DNA from: JBFLYH01 sp964630235
GTDB taxonomy: Bacteria; Oederibacteriota; JAAXVQ01; JAUVAV01
Direction of reading: 5' to 3'
Assembly: GCA_964630235.1 (NCBI GenBank)
Contig: CAZVUO010000002.1
Location: 310,001-374,000 of the forward strand
Length of the DNA stretch: 64,000 nucleotides
The position numbers were made by a program, and so were the translations under genes. The notes below the pieces were generated by a model. It searched no databases. It was not told where the DNA came from and worked only from the letters and a program-made list of their open reading frames with translations. This document shows positions 27,438-36,011 of this stretch, piece by piece; within the stretch, counting starts at the first letter, position 1; each line of letters starts with the position of its first letter.

Positions 27438-29045
27438 CTAAGGCTGGACTTTCACTTCCAAAATTTCGCTCATGTCCGTTTCGTTGCCTTCGCGGTCAAG
27501 GGCCGTGACCCCAAACCGCCATATCCCAGGTTCCAGATCCGGCAAATACACGAAATTCCGCTGCGTGGAACGCTTGGTCGCGCGCTGTAACGTCTTTTGC
27601 GTGCCCTTGACCTGGTAAAAATGGTAGCGCCGCCACAGCATGCCGTCTATCCAAAAAACCAGCACGCCGGCGGGCAGTCGCAGGTACTGGGGTTGGGGCG
27701 GCGGCGTCTTGAGCTCGGAGAACACCTTGTTCATCTGGGACACGCCGGTTTGAACATTCAATAGTTTCATTTCGGCGTCCTCGGCCTGCTTTTGAAATTG
27801 CGCGGCCTGGACCTGGGCGGCGCGGAGCTGGCTCTCGGCCGCGCCCAAGCGCCGGTGCACCCCCTCGATGCCTTCGTACCACACGACCGAAAGTAAAATA
27901 CCCGCCGCGCCGCAGACAACCAACAGCCACCACGCCCGCGCTTGCTTGATGGCGGCCTGGAGCCGCGAGGATGGCGGCGCGGATTTGGCCGCGGCCGGAT
28001 GGACAGTGGCCGGCAGAGCGGGAGCGGAGGACGGTTTGGCGCCGGTCCTGGCAGGCTGAATTTCGCGGGCAGGAACCAGAGGCAACTGAACCGGGCCGGA
28101 CTGTTCAGGGGCAGAGGGAGGCACCGGAGCGGACGCCGGGGCGGCGACAGGCGCTGGAGCAGGCGGTTGCGCTGGAGCGGATGCCGGGGCGGCGACAGAC
28201 GCTGGAGCAGACGGCTGGGCCGGAGCAGGCGCCGGGACGGCGACAGACGCTGGAGCAGGCGGCTGGGCCGGAGCAGGCGCCGGAGCAGGCGGCTGGGCCG
28301 GAGCAGGCGGTTGCGCTGGAGCGGATGCCGGGGCGGCGACAGGTGCTGGAGCAGGCGGTTGCGCTGGAGCAGGCGCCGGGGCGGACCCGGGCTCTGGTTT
28401 GGGTGTTAAGGAAGACAGCGCATCCACCCAAACCGAATCAGGCGAATCCGCGGATTTGGCCGGCGCCGGCGATCCGGCGCCCGTTTCGTCGGACTTGGGT
28501 TTGGGGTCAACTGGCGCAGACCCGGCCGCCGCAGACGGAAGTGGCTCTTCTTCCAGTGCCTGGATCCAGTCGTCCTTTGATTCAGGCTGGTCTACAGCCG
28601 GACGCGCCGGTTTCTCCGGCGCCTTCAACGGTTTTACTGGTTCCGCGGGCGGCGTCGAAACCTGGTACCAATCATCCGGCAAATTCATGGGAAAAACGAC
28701 CGCCGCTTGGGGCTTGGACGGTTCTTCAGGAAGCCTCGGCCTGGTGAGGTACGGTGTGGCAGGCTTTGGGGGAATAGGCGCCGCGCCGGGCCGCGCCACA
28801 GGGCGAGGCGCTGCCGGTCCGGTGGACTTCACAGCCGGCGGCGGAGCAGCCGGACGTGACGCAGGCGGAACAGCCGGCCGGGCTGGCGGCGTGACAGCGG
28901 ATTTGGACCATGCCGGCGGAGTCACGGGCCGCGGTTTCGCCGGCTGGATGGAAGCGCCTCCGCCGCTGACCGGACGGCGGGGAGGAACAGGCGCGGCTTT
29001 TTTATGGGGCGTTTCTTTTCCAGGACGTTCGGGCTTCCCGCTCAT
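27438..29045 (-). CDS. Pro/Ala-rich single-pass membrane protein with C-terminal Fn3-like domain
   Basis: 535 aa from ATG 29045 (GGAAGGGG upstream); a longer start would take in an intergenic repeat. Residues 1 to about 365 are Pro/Ala-rich and disordered, with a tandem AP(A/V)Q-PPAP repeat (about 218-309) and small acidic patches (DDWYQV, DDWIQALEEE) that may be docking peptides. One transmembrane helix at about 371-392 is followed by a coiled coil (RRLGAAESQLRAAQVQAAQFQKQ) and a beta domain with ALDREGNETDMSEILEVKV, typical of fibronectin-III-like folds. No signal peptide is present, so the Pro-rich part should be cytoplasmic. Function unknown. Confidence 0.7.
   Translation of the reverse strand: MSGKPERPGKETPHKKAAPVPPRRPVSGGGASIQPAKPRPVTPPAWSKSAVTPPARPAVPPASRPAAPPPAVKSTGPAAPRPVARPGAAPIPPKPATPYLTRPRLPEEPSKPQAAVVFPMNLPDDWYQVSTPPAEPVKPLKAPEKPARPAVDQPESKDDWIQALEEEPLPSAAAGSAPVDPKPKSDETGAGSPAPAKSADSPDSVWVDALSSLTPKPEPGSAPAPAPAQPPAPAPVAAPASAPAQPPAPAQPPAPAPAPAQPPAPASVAVPAPAPAQPSAPASVAAPASAPAQPPAPAPVAAPASAPVPPSAPEQSGPVQLPLVPAREIQPARTGAKPSSAPALPATVHPAAAKSAPPSSRLQAAIKQARAWWLLVVCGAAGILLSVVWYEGIEGVHRRLGAAESQLRAAQVQAAQFQKQAEDAEMKLLNVQTGVSQMNKVFSELKTPPPQPQYLRLPAGVLVFWIDGMLWRRYHFYQVKGTQKTLQRATKRSTQRNFVYLPDLEPGIWRFGVTALDREGNETDMSEILEVKVQP
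28117..28390. repeat. in-gene tandem repeat encoding Pro/Ala segments
   Basis: Direct repeats of GC-rich units such as GGCTGGGCCGGAGCAGGCG and GGGGCGGCGACAGACGCTGG in variable order, roughly 30-70 bases per unit. They encode the APAQPPAPAPVAAPAS-like stretch of the gene above. Copy number is likely to vary between strains. Confidence 0.85.
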
Positions 29046-29065
29046 GACCCCTTCCTTATTCAACC

Positions 29066-29196
29066 CGTGGAGCCCCCCGGGCAAAGCCCGGGGTACCAAC
29101 TGCACCCCTCCCTACCCCCTCTTGGCGACATCCCCGGAGCAGCGATTCCGCATTCACCCCCGAGCAAACTCGGGGTGCCCTGCGGAGGGAATGACA
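29066..29196. repeat. composite palindromic intergenic repeat, copy 4
   Basis: Matches 10460-10583 in the same order of blocks (TGGAGCCCCCCGGGCAAAGC, GGGTACCAACTGCACCCCTC, CTCTTGGCGACATCCCC, ATTCCGCATTCAC, CCCTGCGGAGGG), with one block missing and a palindromic GAGCAAACTC insert. It fills most of the gap between miaA and the Pro-rich protein gene. The 53-base core found at copies 1 and 2 is absent here. Confidence 0.8.
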
Positions 29197-29230
29197 TCAA
29201 TGATACGGAAAATCCGCCAAGAATCAACTG

Positions 29231-30145
29231 CTAATCAGCGGAACGGAAGCAGCGCTCGATTTCATCCGCCGCGGCGGCCAGGTCCGCGCCAGGAACCCAG
29301 TGGATCGTGACGCCGCGTCGCTCCATGCGGCGGAACCACGTTTCCTGCCGTTTGGCCAAATGCCCGATCTCGAGCGCAAGCCGGCGGAACAAATCCTCTT
29401 CATCGCGGATCGTTCCCAGGAGAAAATCCGCCACATAGCGGTATTCCAAACCCAGGCCGCGCAGGCGCTCCCAGGTCACGCCCTGGTCGCGCAGACCGGC
29501 CACTTCCGCGATCATGCCCGCGTCCAGCCGCTCGCGCAGGCGCTCGGCGATGCGTTCGCGCAGCCGGCCGCGGTCCCAGCGCACGCCCGCGACGTAGGGT
29601 TCCACGCGGGGGCGGCCGCCAGGCTTCCTGCCCTGGCTGGCCACGGCGATCTCGAGGGCGCGGACGAGGCGCTCCCGGTCCGTCAGATCGGTCTGGTTGT
29701 GCAAACCCGGCTTTACGCTCCGCAAGCGTTCGGCCAGGGCTTCCAGGGGCAAGGCGGCCAGTTCCGCGCGCAAGGCCGGATCAGGTGGGGTTTCGATCAG
29801 CGGATAATCCCGGAGCACGGACTCCAGGTACAAGCCGGTTCCGCCCACGAGGACGGGCAGACGGGACCGCCGCCGGATCTCCTCGAAGACCGCGTAGAAT
29901 CCTTGCTGAAAATGGTAGACGCTGAACTCCTCGGACAGGTCCGCGCAGTCTATCAGATGGTACCGCACCGAGCGGCCGCCCTTGGTATAGGCGTCCAGGT
30001 CCTTGCCCGCGCCCAAATTCAGCCCGCGGTAGACCTGCCGCGAATCCGCCGAGATCACTTCCCCGCCCAAACGCAGGGCCAGTTCCACACCCAGCCGCGT
30101 CTTGCCCGAGGCCGTGGGGCCGAGGATCACGAGCAGGTTAGGCAT
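29231..30145 (-). CDS. miaA: tRNA dimethylallyltransferase
   Basis: 304 aa from ATG 30145, which overlaps the upstream gene by 8 bases. Walker A GPTASGKT, ISADSRQVYRGLNLGAGKD, YHLID, VGGTGLYLESVL and the insertion-domain segment with RDQGVTWERLRGLGLEYRY are typical of MiaA. It transfers dimethylallyl to N6 of A37 in tRNAs that read UNN codons. Last gene of the overlapping photolyase operon. Confidence 0.95.
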   Translation of the reverse strand: MPNLLVILGPTASGKTRLGVELALRLGGEVISADSRQVYRGLNLGAGKDLDAYTKGGRSVRYHLIDCADLSEEFSVYHFQQGFYAVFEEIRRRSRLPVLVGGTGLYLESVLRDYPLIETPPDPALRAELAALPLEALAERLRSVKPGLHNQTDLTDRERLVRALEIAVASQGRKPGGRPRVEPYVAGVRWDRGRLRERIAERLRERLDAGMIAEVAGLRDQGVTWERLRGLGLEYRYVADFLLGTIRDEEDLFRRLALEIGHLAKRQETWFRRMERRGVTIHWVPGADLAAAADEIERCFRSAD

Positions 30146-31082
30146 GACGGCCTGCCTTCTGTGCCTGACGCGGCTCCCGCCCCAGCGCATCGGCCAGTGC
30201 TGCGGACAGCAGCGGATAGGAGAAATGGAAACCGCACCTCTGCAGCACTGCCGGCTTGACCCGCTGGCCTCCGCTGAACAACTCCGCCATGTCCCCCACT
30301 CCCAGCCGCAGCAGCGGCCCGGGAATCCGCAGCCAGGAGGGCCGGCGCAAAGCGCGTCCCAGTGCCCGGCAGAACTCCCGCATGCGCACAGGTTCAGGCG
30401 CGGTCAGGTTGACAGGCCCCTGGACTTTTAGATCCTCCAGCACCCAGGCCAGCGCGGCAGCGACATCCTCAAGATGGATCCAAGACAGCCACTGCTGTCC
30501 GGAACCCAGAGGACCGCCTAAAAACCATTTGAATACCGGCGCCAGGCGGCTGAGCGCGCCTCCGCCAGGCCCCAGGACCAGGCCCAGCCGGGCGAGGGCC
30601 ACGCGGGTCTGCGGGCTTCGGGCTTGCAGGGCTTCGGCCTCCCAGGCCTGGCAAACCCCGGATAAGAACCCTCTGCCCGAGGCTGATCGTTCGTCCAGCT
30701 CAGCCTCGCCGCCGGAACCATAGTATCCCACTGCCGAGGCATTCACGAAAATCCTGGGTCTCTCCGGCAACTGGTCCAGGGCCCGGACCAGAACACGGGT
30801 CGCATCCACGCGGCTTTGCAGGAGGCGCTGTTTTCGTTGCCGGGTCCACGGCCACTGCGAAAGGGGTTCACCGGCCAGATTGATGACCGCTTCCACGCCG
30901 CGCAGGGCGCGCACCCAGTCTCCGGGCGTGCGTCCGTCCCAAACCGCCTCGGTCACCTGGTCCTGCCCGGCGAATCGCCCGGACCGGCGGGTCAGCATCA
31001 CCAGCGCATGCCCGGCGCCGCGCAGGCGGGTAAACAGCGCGCGTCCGATGAAGCCAGTGGCGCCTGCCAGCGCGATGTTCAT
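30138..31082 (-). CDS. SDR39U1 / TIGR01777 family NAD(P)-dependent epimerase-like protein
   Basis: 314 aa from ATG 31082, overlapping the photolyase stop (ATGA). Rossmann motif GATGFIGRALFTRLRGAGH, VINLAGEPLSQWPW, NASAVGYYG, and the family's C-terminal FSGGQRVKPAVLQRCGFHF. Members (E. coli YfcH, human SDR39U1) are extended short-chain dehydrogenases whose substrate is not known. The same type of gene often neighbours photolyase genes, so a link to pigment or flavin/folate metabolism is possible. Confidence 0.9.
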   Translation of the reverse strand: MNIALAGATGFIGRALFTRLRGAGHALVMLTRRSGRFAGQDQVTEAVWDGRTPGDWVRALRGVEAVINLAGEPLSQWPWTRQRKQRLLQSRVDATRVLVRALDQLPERPRIFVNASAVGYYGSGGEAELDERSASGRGFLSGVCQAWEAEALQARSPQTRVALARLGLVLGPGGGALSRLAPVFKWFLGGPLGSGQQWLSWIHLEDVAAALAWVLEDLKVQGPVNLTAPEPVRMREFCRALGRALRRPSWLRIPGPLLRLGVGDMAELFSGGQRVKPAVLQRCGFHFSYPLLSAALADALGREPRQAQKAGRHA

Positions 31083-32548
31083 CCGGCCGCGCCGGTTTTC
31101 GCGTTTTGCCGCTGCCGCAGGCGCTGGTAGGCAGCCAGAGCCCTGGCCCGGCCCGCGCCGTGCGCGATGATCGGCGCCGGATAGTCCCGACCCAGCCGGA
31201 CCCCGGCCGCTGCCAGCACGCTTTCCGGCGCCTCCCACGGCCGGTGGATCCAGCGGTCAGGCAGTTTTTTCAGTTCCGGCACCCAGCGCCGGACATACGC
31301 GCCGCGCGGATCAAAGCGCTTGCCCTGCAGGCTGGGGTTGAAGACGCGGAAATAGGGGGCCGCGTCCGCGCCGCAGCCAGCCACCCACTGCCAGCCCAGG
31401 GTATTGTTCCCCAGGTCCGCGTCCACCAGCGTGTCCCAGAACCAGCGCGCTCCGGTCTGCCAGGGGATCAGCAAATGCTTGGTCAGAAACGAGGCCGCGA
31501 TCATGCGCACGCGGTTGTGCATCCAGCCCGTGGCCCAGAGCTCACGCATGCCCGCGTCCACCAGGGGATAGCCGGTCAGGCCCTGCTGCCAGGCGCGCAG
31601 ATGCCCGGGCTGGGAGACCCAGGGGAAGAACTTGAACGGTTCCCGCAGAGGCTCCTCGGGAGTGCGCGGGAAATGCCCCAGGAGGTAATGAGCGAACTCA
31701 CGCCAGCCGAGCTGGCGTAAGAACGCACTGGCGCCTGCCTGCCGGGCCTGGGCGCGCACCGCCTCCCAGACGCGGCGCACGCTGATCTCACCCCAGGCCA
31801 GGTGCGGCGAAAGACGCGAAGTGCCCGGCTGGGCCGGAAGGTCCCGCGTCCGCTCGTAACCGTCGAGCGCGGCGCGCAGGAACCGGCGCACGGCCTTGAC
31901 CGCCCCGGCCTCGCCAGGCTGCCAGGCAGTCCTCAACCCGCCGGCCCAATCCGTCCTCGGCAGAAGCGTCCAGTCCGCCAGCTGGTCCGTGGCCGGCCAC
32001 GCGTCAGGATGATTCCATTGCCTGGGAGCCAGGACCGGCCGCTGGACGCCGGACAGCGCCAGTCCGCGCTTCCAGAAAGCGGAAAAGACCTGCACGGGTC
32101 TTCCAGCCGCCGTGCGGATCGCATCCCGGGGGAAAAGCAGGTTGGGTTCGAACCGCTCCACCTGCCAGCCGCGGGCCTGCAGGGCCGCGGCCAGCGCGTC
32201 CTCCTGCCGCGCGGCCTCGGGGTCCGGGTCGCGAACCCAGCACACGCGGCGGCTGCCGGTCTCGCGGCCCAGGGCCGAGAGCGCGGAAAGCGGCGCGCCC
32301 TGGCGCAGGACCAGGCGCGAACCCCGCTCCCCGAGGCTCTCCTGCAGGCTCAAGAGGGAGTGATGCAGCCACCATTGGCTGGCCGCGCCTGGCGCCCATC
32401 CAGGCCGGACCGGGAGCGGCCACAAAAAGACCGGGATGACGGGTCCGGCGCTTTCGGCCGCGGCCCGCAAGGCCGGCTGGTCGTCCAGCCGCAGATCGCG
32501 CCGGAACCAGACCAGCGTCGCGCCGGAGCGTGTGCGTTGCTTAGGCAT
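31079..32548 (-). CDS. phr: deoxyribodipyrimidine photolyase, class I
   Basis: 489 aa, overlapping the upstream gene by 8 bases. N-terminal antenna-binding Rossmann domain (TLVWFRRDLRLDDQPAL) and FAD domain with TRLSPHLAWGEIS, FLRQLGWREFAHYLL, GYPLVDAGMRELWATGWMHN and DADLGNNTLGWQWVAG. The conserved tryptophans of the FAD domain are present. It splits cyclobutane pyrimidine dimers with blue light. Its presence implies exposure to sunlight, unexpected for a strict subsurface anaerobe. Confidence 0.94.
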   Translation of the reverse strand: MPKQRTRSGATLVWFRRDLRLDDQPALRAAAESAGPVIPVFLWPLPVRPGWAPGAASQWWLHHSLLSLQESLGERGSRLVLRQGAPLSALSALGRETGSRRVCWVRDPDPEAARQEDALAAALQARGWQVERFEPNLLFPRDAIRTAAGRPVQVFSAFWKRGLALSGVQRPVLAPRQWNHPDAWPATDQLADWTLLPRTDWAGGLRTAWQPGEAGAVKAVRRFLRAALDGYERTRDLPAQPGTSRLSPHLAWGEISVRRVWEAVRAQARQAGASAFLRQLGWREFAHYLLGHFPRTPEEPLREPFKFFPWVSQPGHLRAWQQGLTGYPLVDAGMRELWATGWMHNRVRMIAASFLTKHLLIPWQTGARWFWDTLVDADLGNNTLGWQWVAGCGADAAPYFRVFNPSLQGKRFDPRGAYVRRWVPELKKLPDRWIHRPWEAPESVLAAAGVRLGRDYPAPIIAHGAGRARALAAYQRLRQRQNAKTGAAG

Positions 32549-33524
32549 GATTGCGCAGCATCAATTCCTTGGGATGGGGGTTGAGGTAATACTGCTCGCA
32601 TAAGTAAGCCACCTGCCGCCGGGTCACATAATGCTTGAGCAGGGTCAGGGGCACCACCAGAGGCACAAGCGCGCGGCGGTAGTCCTCGATCACCCGCAGC
32701 AGGTCCTGTTTCTCCTCCGGGCCCAGGCTGTCCTTCAAGTAGCCCAGGATGTGCTGGAGCACATTGGTCTGCCGGGCTGTCGTGGCTTTGACCGCCAGGG
32801 CGTCCATGAACACGCGGGTGTACTCCTCCAGGAACGCCTGCGGCGGATGTTTTTTGACGTCAGCCACCAATTTGCCCAGGACCTGGTAGTGTTTGGGGCT
32901 GTGGGACATGATCAGCAATTTCTGGCGGGTGTGGAACGCCACCATGGCGCCCCGGGTAAAACGCGCGCCCAACTGCCGCAGACGGTAGTAGCTGAAGACC
33001 CGTTCAATGAAGTTCTCGCGCAAAGGCAGGTCATGCAGCCGGCCTTCTTCCTCCACCGGCACCAGGGGAAAGCGCCGCAGGAACGCGCCGGCAAAGGCGC
33101 CGGACCCGCTGCCCGCCACCTGCCCCTTTTCATTATATATTTTGACCCGGAATGCGCCGGAGCTTGGAGAGTCGCTCTTGAAAATGAAACCGCACAATTC
33201 CTCGCGTTCCAGGCGGCCCAGGCGCTCTTCCGCGTAGTCCCGCATGGCCCTCGTCCAATCCTTGCCGGTCTTGTTCCCCACCAGCCGCGGACTCTTGAGA
33301 TCGCCCACCAGGCGCACGGCCTCGCGCGGCACGCCCATGCCCACTTCCACCTCAGGGCACACGGGCACCCATTCGAAATAGGCGCCCAGCACGTCCGTGA
33401 GATAACGGTCGCGCTTATGTCCGCCGTCAAAGCGGACCGAATCGCCGAGCAAACAGCGGCTCACGCCGACCTTGATCTTGCCTTCCAGGGGCTCCGCCGG
33501 GCGGCAGGGTTTGGGCGTTTGCAT
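32541..33524 (-). CDS. DUF523-DUF1722 protein (YbgA family)
   Basis: 327 aa from ATG 33524 with GAGG upstream. DUF523 part (VGVSRCLLGDSVRFDGGHKRD, CPEVEVGMGVPREAVRL, FKSDSPSSG) followed by a YbgA/DUF1722 part (TRGAMVAFHTRQKLLIMSHSPKHY, YTRVFMDALAVKATTARQTNVLQHILGY). In E. coli ybgA sits directly next to the photolyase gene, and the same pairing is seen here, so the conserved linkage suggests a shared process. Biochemical function is not established. Confidence 0.9.
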   Translation of the reverse strand: MQTPKPCRPAEPLEGKIKVGVSRCLLGDSVRFDGGHKRDRYLTDVLGAYFEWVPVCPEVEVGMGVPREAVRLVGDLKSPRLVGNKTGKDWTRAMRDYAEERLGRLEREELCGFIFKSDSPSSGAFRVKIYNEKGQVAGSGSGAFAGAFLRRFPLVPVEEEGRLHDLPLRENFIERVFSYYRLRQLGARFTRGAMVAFHTRQKLLIMSHSPKHYQVLGKLVADVKKHPPQAFLEEYTRVFMDALAVKATTARQTNVLQHILGYLKDSLGPEEKQDLLRVIEDYRRALVPLVVPLTLLKHYVTRRQVAYLCEQYYLNPHPKELMLRNHA

Positions 33525-33649
33525 GCTGCACCTCGGTCTTGGGAATGGCCTATCCTCGCTTATTAGCCTCGATTCTGTCAAGCGGGAGAAGCCAAGAGCT
33601 ATCGCGGCCCGCTTACCGAGATTTTGTTTTTTCTGGCGGCCTGGAAATA

Positions 33650-33658
33650 TGTGATAAT
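33650..33658 (+). promoter_or_regulatory. extended -10 promoter candidate for glycosyltransferase gene
   Basis: TGT-GATAAT (33650-33658) in an AT-rich pocket of the 169-base divergent gap. It would start transcription about 29 bases before the ATG at 33694, with AGGAG as ribosome site. No convincing -35, as is usual for extended -10 promoters. Confidence 0.45.
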
Positions 33659-33693
33659 ATGGTTGGCAACACAGTTTTTTCCAGGAGCCGCCC

Positions 33694-34722
33694 ATGCCCG
33701 ATCCCATCACCATCCACGTCGTGTCCGAAACGGCCTACATCATGAAAGGCCAGGGCGTGCACACGGCCTTCGTGGACTGCGTGGACCTGCTGAAAAGCCG
33801 GCCGGACGTGCGCGTGGTGGTGAACCAGGAAGGCTGGGGCGACCTGATGCACGCGCACACCTACGGCCCTTACTATTTCTGGAAGGGGCGCAAATACCGC
33901 GGCCGCCGCGTGTACACGGTGCACGTGATCCCGGATTCCATCAAGGGCTCCCTGCCCGCCTGGAAGTTCTTCATGCCCTTCGTGCGCTGGTACTTCCGCC
34001 GGGTCTACTCCTACGCCGACGTCTGCATCGCGATCTCGCCCATGGTGGAAGAGGCCATCCGCGGCCTCGGGGCCAAGACCCGCATCGTGCGCATCGGGAA
34101 CCCCATTCACCTCGAAAAATTCGCGGCCACCCCCGAACGCCGGGCCCAGGGCCGCCAGCTCCTCGGCCTCGCGGAGGACGCCTTCGTCATCCTGGGCGTG
34201 GGCCAGCTGGAAGGCCGCAAGGGCGTCGAGGATTTCCTCACCATCGCGGAGTCCATGCCCGACGCCACTTTTGTCTGGGCGGGCGGCCGGCCGTTCGGCC
34301 TGATGACCGAAGGCATCGCCAAGCTCAACCGCCGCATCGCGGCGGCCGGGCCGCACGTCAAGTTCCCCGGCCTGTTCGAGCTGGACCAAATGCCCCTGAT
34401 CTACAACGCCGCGGACATGCTGCTCTTCCCCAGCTACCAGGAGAACTGCCCGCTGGTGCCGATCGAAGCCGCGGCCGCGGGTCTGCCGGTGATCTACCGG
34501 GATATTCCCGAATACGTCAAGCTGTACGAAAACCCCTACCTCAAGGCGCGCGACACCGCCGAATTCATCACCCTGGCCAAGCGCTTGCAGCAGGATCCCA
34601 CCTTCCGGACCATGGGCAAGGAAATTTCCCGCCAATTGCTGAACCAGTTCGAAAAGCAAGGCATCCGCGAACGCCTGCTGGCCCTCTACCGCGAAGTGCT
34701 GGCCGCAAGTCCCAAACGCTGA
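33694..34722 (+). CDS. GT4-family glycosyltransferase
   Basis: 342 aa. GT-B fold with N-terminal acceptor domain (HVVSETAYIMKGQGVHTA) and nucleotide-sugar domain: LGVGQLEGRKGVEDFL, then the donor-binding E-x7-E-like region (PSYQENCPLVPIEAAAAGLPVI). A basic amphipathic stretch (WYFRRVYSYADVCIA) could bind membrane. The layout resembles diacylglycerol glucosyltransferases, but the substrate cannot be assigned from sequence. Its partner 11 bases downstream is an FAD oxidase. Confidence 0.85.
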   Translation: MPDPITIHVVSETAYIMKGQGVHTAFVDCVDLLKSRPDVRVVVNQEGWGDLMHAHTYGPYYFWKGRKYRGRRVYTVHVIPDSIKGSLPAWKFFMPFVRWYFRRVYSYADVCIAISPMVEEAIRGLGAKTRIVRIGNPIHLEKFAATPERRAQGRQLLGLAEDAFVILGVGQLEGRKGVEDFLTIAESMPDATFVWAGGRPFGLMTEGIAKLNRRIAAAGPHVKFPGLFELDQMPLIYNAADMLLFPSYQENCPLVPIEAAAAGLPVIYRDIPEYVKLYENPYLKARDTAEFITLAKRLQQDPTFRTMGKEISRQLLNQFEKQGIRERLLALYREVLAASPKR

Positions 34723-34733
34723 CCGCTTCCCGC

Positions 34734-35837
34734 ATGGAGCGCGTGGACCTCACCGTGATCGGCGCCGGCGCCGTGGGCTTGGCGATCGCCGCCAGGCTGG
34801 CAGGCCCTGGCCGCCTGGTCGCGGTCTGCGAACAGCATGCCAGTTTCGGCCAGGTAACTTCCAGCCGCAACAGCGAGGTCATCCACGCCGGCCTCTATTA
34901 TCCCACCGGCTCGCTCAAGGCCCGGCTGTGCGTGGCCGGCAATCCCCTGACCTACGCCTTCTGCCAGCGGCATGGCATCCGGCACGCCCGCACGGGCAAG
35001 CTGATCGTCGCCACCTGTCCCGAGGAACTCCCGGCGCTGATAAAACTGAGGCAGCAGGGCGAGGCCAACGGCGTCAAGGATCTGTCCTGGCTCTCGGCCG
35101 GCGAAGCCCGCGCCCTGGAACCAGGGGTCCGCTGCCTCGCCGCCCTGCTTTCGCCCCACACCGGCATCTTCGACACCCACGGCTTCATGGCCGAGCTCAG
35201 CCGCCAGGCCGAGGCCCAGGGCGCCATGCTGCTGTACAGCGCCGAGGTCACGGCCGCCTCGCCCTCGGCCGGAGGCTACCTGATCGAGACCAACCGCGGC
35301 CAGGAACGCTTCTTCTCCGGCCGCGTGGTCAATGCCGCGGGCCTGGACTGCTGCCGCGTGGCCTGCCTGCCTGGCCTGGACTGCCAGACAGCCGGCTATA
35401 TCCTCCATCTCTGCAAAGGCGCGTACTTCCGCACCACCCAGCATTTCCCTGTCTCGCGGCTGATCTATCCGGTCCCGAACGAAAACGCCCACAGCCTGGG
35501 CATTCACCTGACCCGCGACCTGGCCGGAGCGTTCCGCTTCGGGCCGGACGCGGTGTACGTGGAACGGGAGGATTATGAGGTCGAGGAGAGCAAGCGGGAG
35601 GCCTTTGCCGCGTCCGTGCAGCGCTATCTGCCGGACTTTGACCCGGCCTTGCTGTATCCGGACACGGCCGGCGTCCGACCCAAGCTGCAAGGACCGGAGG
35701 ACGGGTTCAGGGATTTCGTGATCCAGGAGGAAAGCGGCCGGGGACTGCCGGGGTGGGTCAACCTGATCGGCATCGAGTCGCCGGGCCTGACCGCGGCCCT
35801 GGCGATCGCCGAGCACGTGGCGGGGATGCTGAAATGA
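34734..35837 (+). CDS. L-2-hydroxyglutarate dehydrogenase/oxidase-like FAD protein
   Basis: 367 aa from ATG 34734; the open frame extends much further upstream but lies out of frame with the real glycosyltransferase. FAD-binding IGAGAVGLAIAARLA, the family motif SSRNSEVIHAGLYYPTGSLKA, and the C-terminal LIGIESPGLTAALAIAEHVA match the DAO/LhgO (YgaF) family. Family members oxidise L-2-hydroxyglutarate or related 2-hydroxy acids and pass electrons to quinones or oxygen. No signal peptide. Confidence 0.85.
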   Translation: MERVDLTVIGAGAVGLAIAARLAGPGRLVAVCEQHASFGQVTSSRNSEVIHAGLYYPTGSLKARLCVAGNPLTYAFCQRHGIRHARTGKLIVATCPEELPALIKLRQQGEANGVKDLSWLSAGEARALEPGVRCLAALLSPHTGIFDTHGFMAELSRQAEAQGAMLLYSAEVTAASPSAGGYLIETNRGQERFFSGRVVNAAGLDCCRVACLPGLDCQTAGYILHLCKGAYFRTTQHFPVSRLIYPVPNENAHSLGIHLTRDLAGAFRFGPDAVYVEREDYEVEESKREAFAASVQRYLPDFDPALLYPDTAGVRPKLQGPEDGFRDFVIQEESGRGLPGWVNLIGIESPGLTAALAIAEHVAGMLK

Positions 35838-35854
35838 GGCGGGAGAAAGAAAAT

Positions 35855-35901
35855 ACCCCTCTCCCCAGCGATAGCTGCGGGAGAGGGCGAGGGTGAGGGG
35901 T
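35855..35901. repeat. CT/GA-rich palindromic repeat
   Basis: CCCCTCTCCC-N-GGGAGAGGGCGAGGGTGAGGGG type dyad just after the oxidase gene, related to the repeats at 18831-18965. Confidence 0.65.
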
Positions 35902-35916
35902 CCAGCGATGTTCCTT

Positions 35917-35971
35917 TAACCCCCTCCCCTGGCCCCTCCCACACTAAATCCTGGGGAGGGGTTATTTTTTT
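35917..35971 (+). terminator. intrinsic terminator after the oxidase gene
   Basis: TAACCCCCTCCCC at 35917-35929 pairs with GGGGAGGGGTTA (about 35952-35963), with an 18-22 base loop, followed by a run of T residues to 35971. It ends the rightward glycosyltransferase-oxidase transcript before the convergent macB gene. The stem has one bulged base. Confidence 0.6.
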
Positions 35972-36011
35972 GTTGGACGGTTCAAGTGAACCCACCTGCC
36001 ACAGTCTTGCC

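Noticed and set aside
28117..28390. Repeated units that might be a CRISPR array
   Set aside because: Units are contiguous, variable in length, lack spacers and keep a Pro/Ala reading frame inside a gene. No cas genes nearby.
28399..29310. A 303-codon plus-strand frame opposite the Pro-rich protein
   Set aside because: It crosses an intergenic repeat and is the antisense image of a low-complexity gene.
33624..35837. A 737-codon open frame that could be read as a fusion ending in the FAD oxidase
   Set aside because: Its first 370 codons run out of frame through a proper glycosyltransferase (33694-34722). Only the part from 34734 has family motifs.
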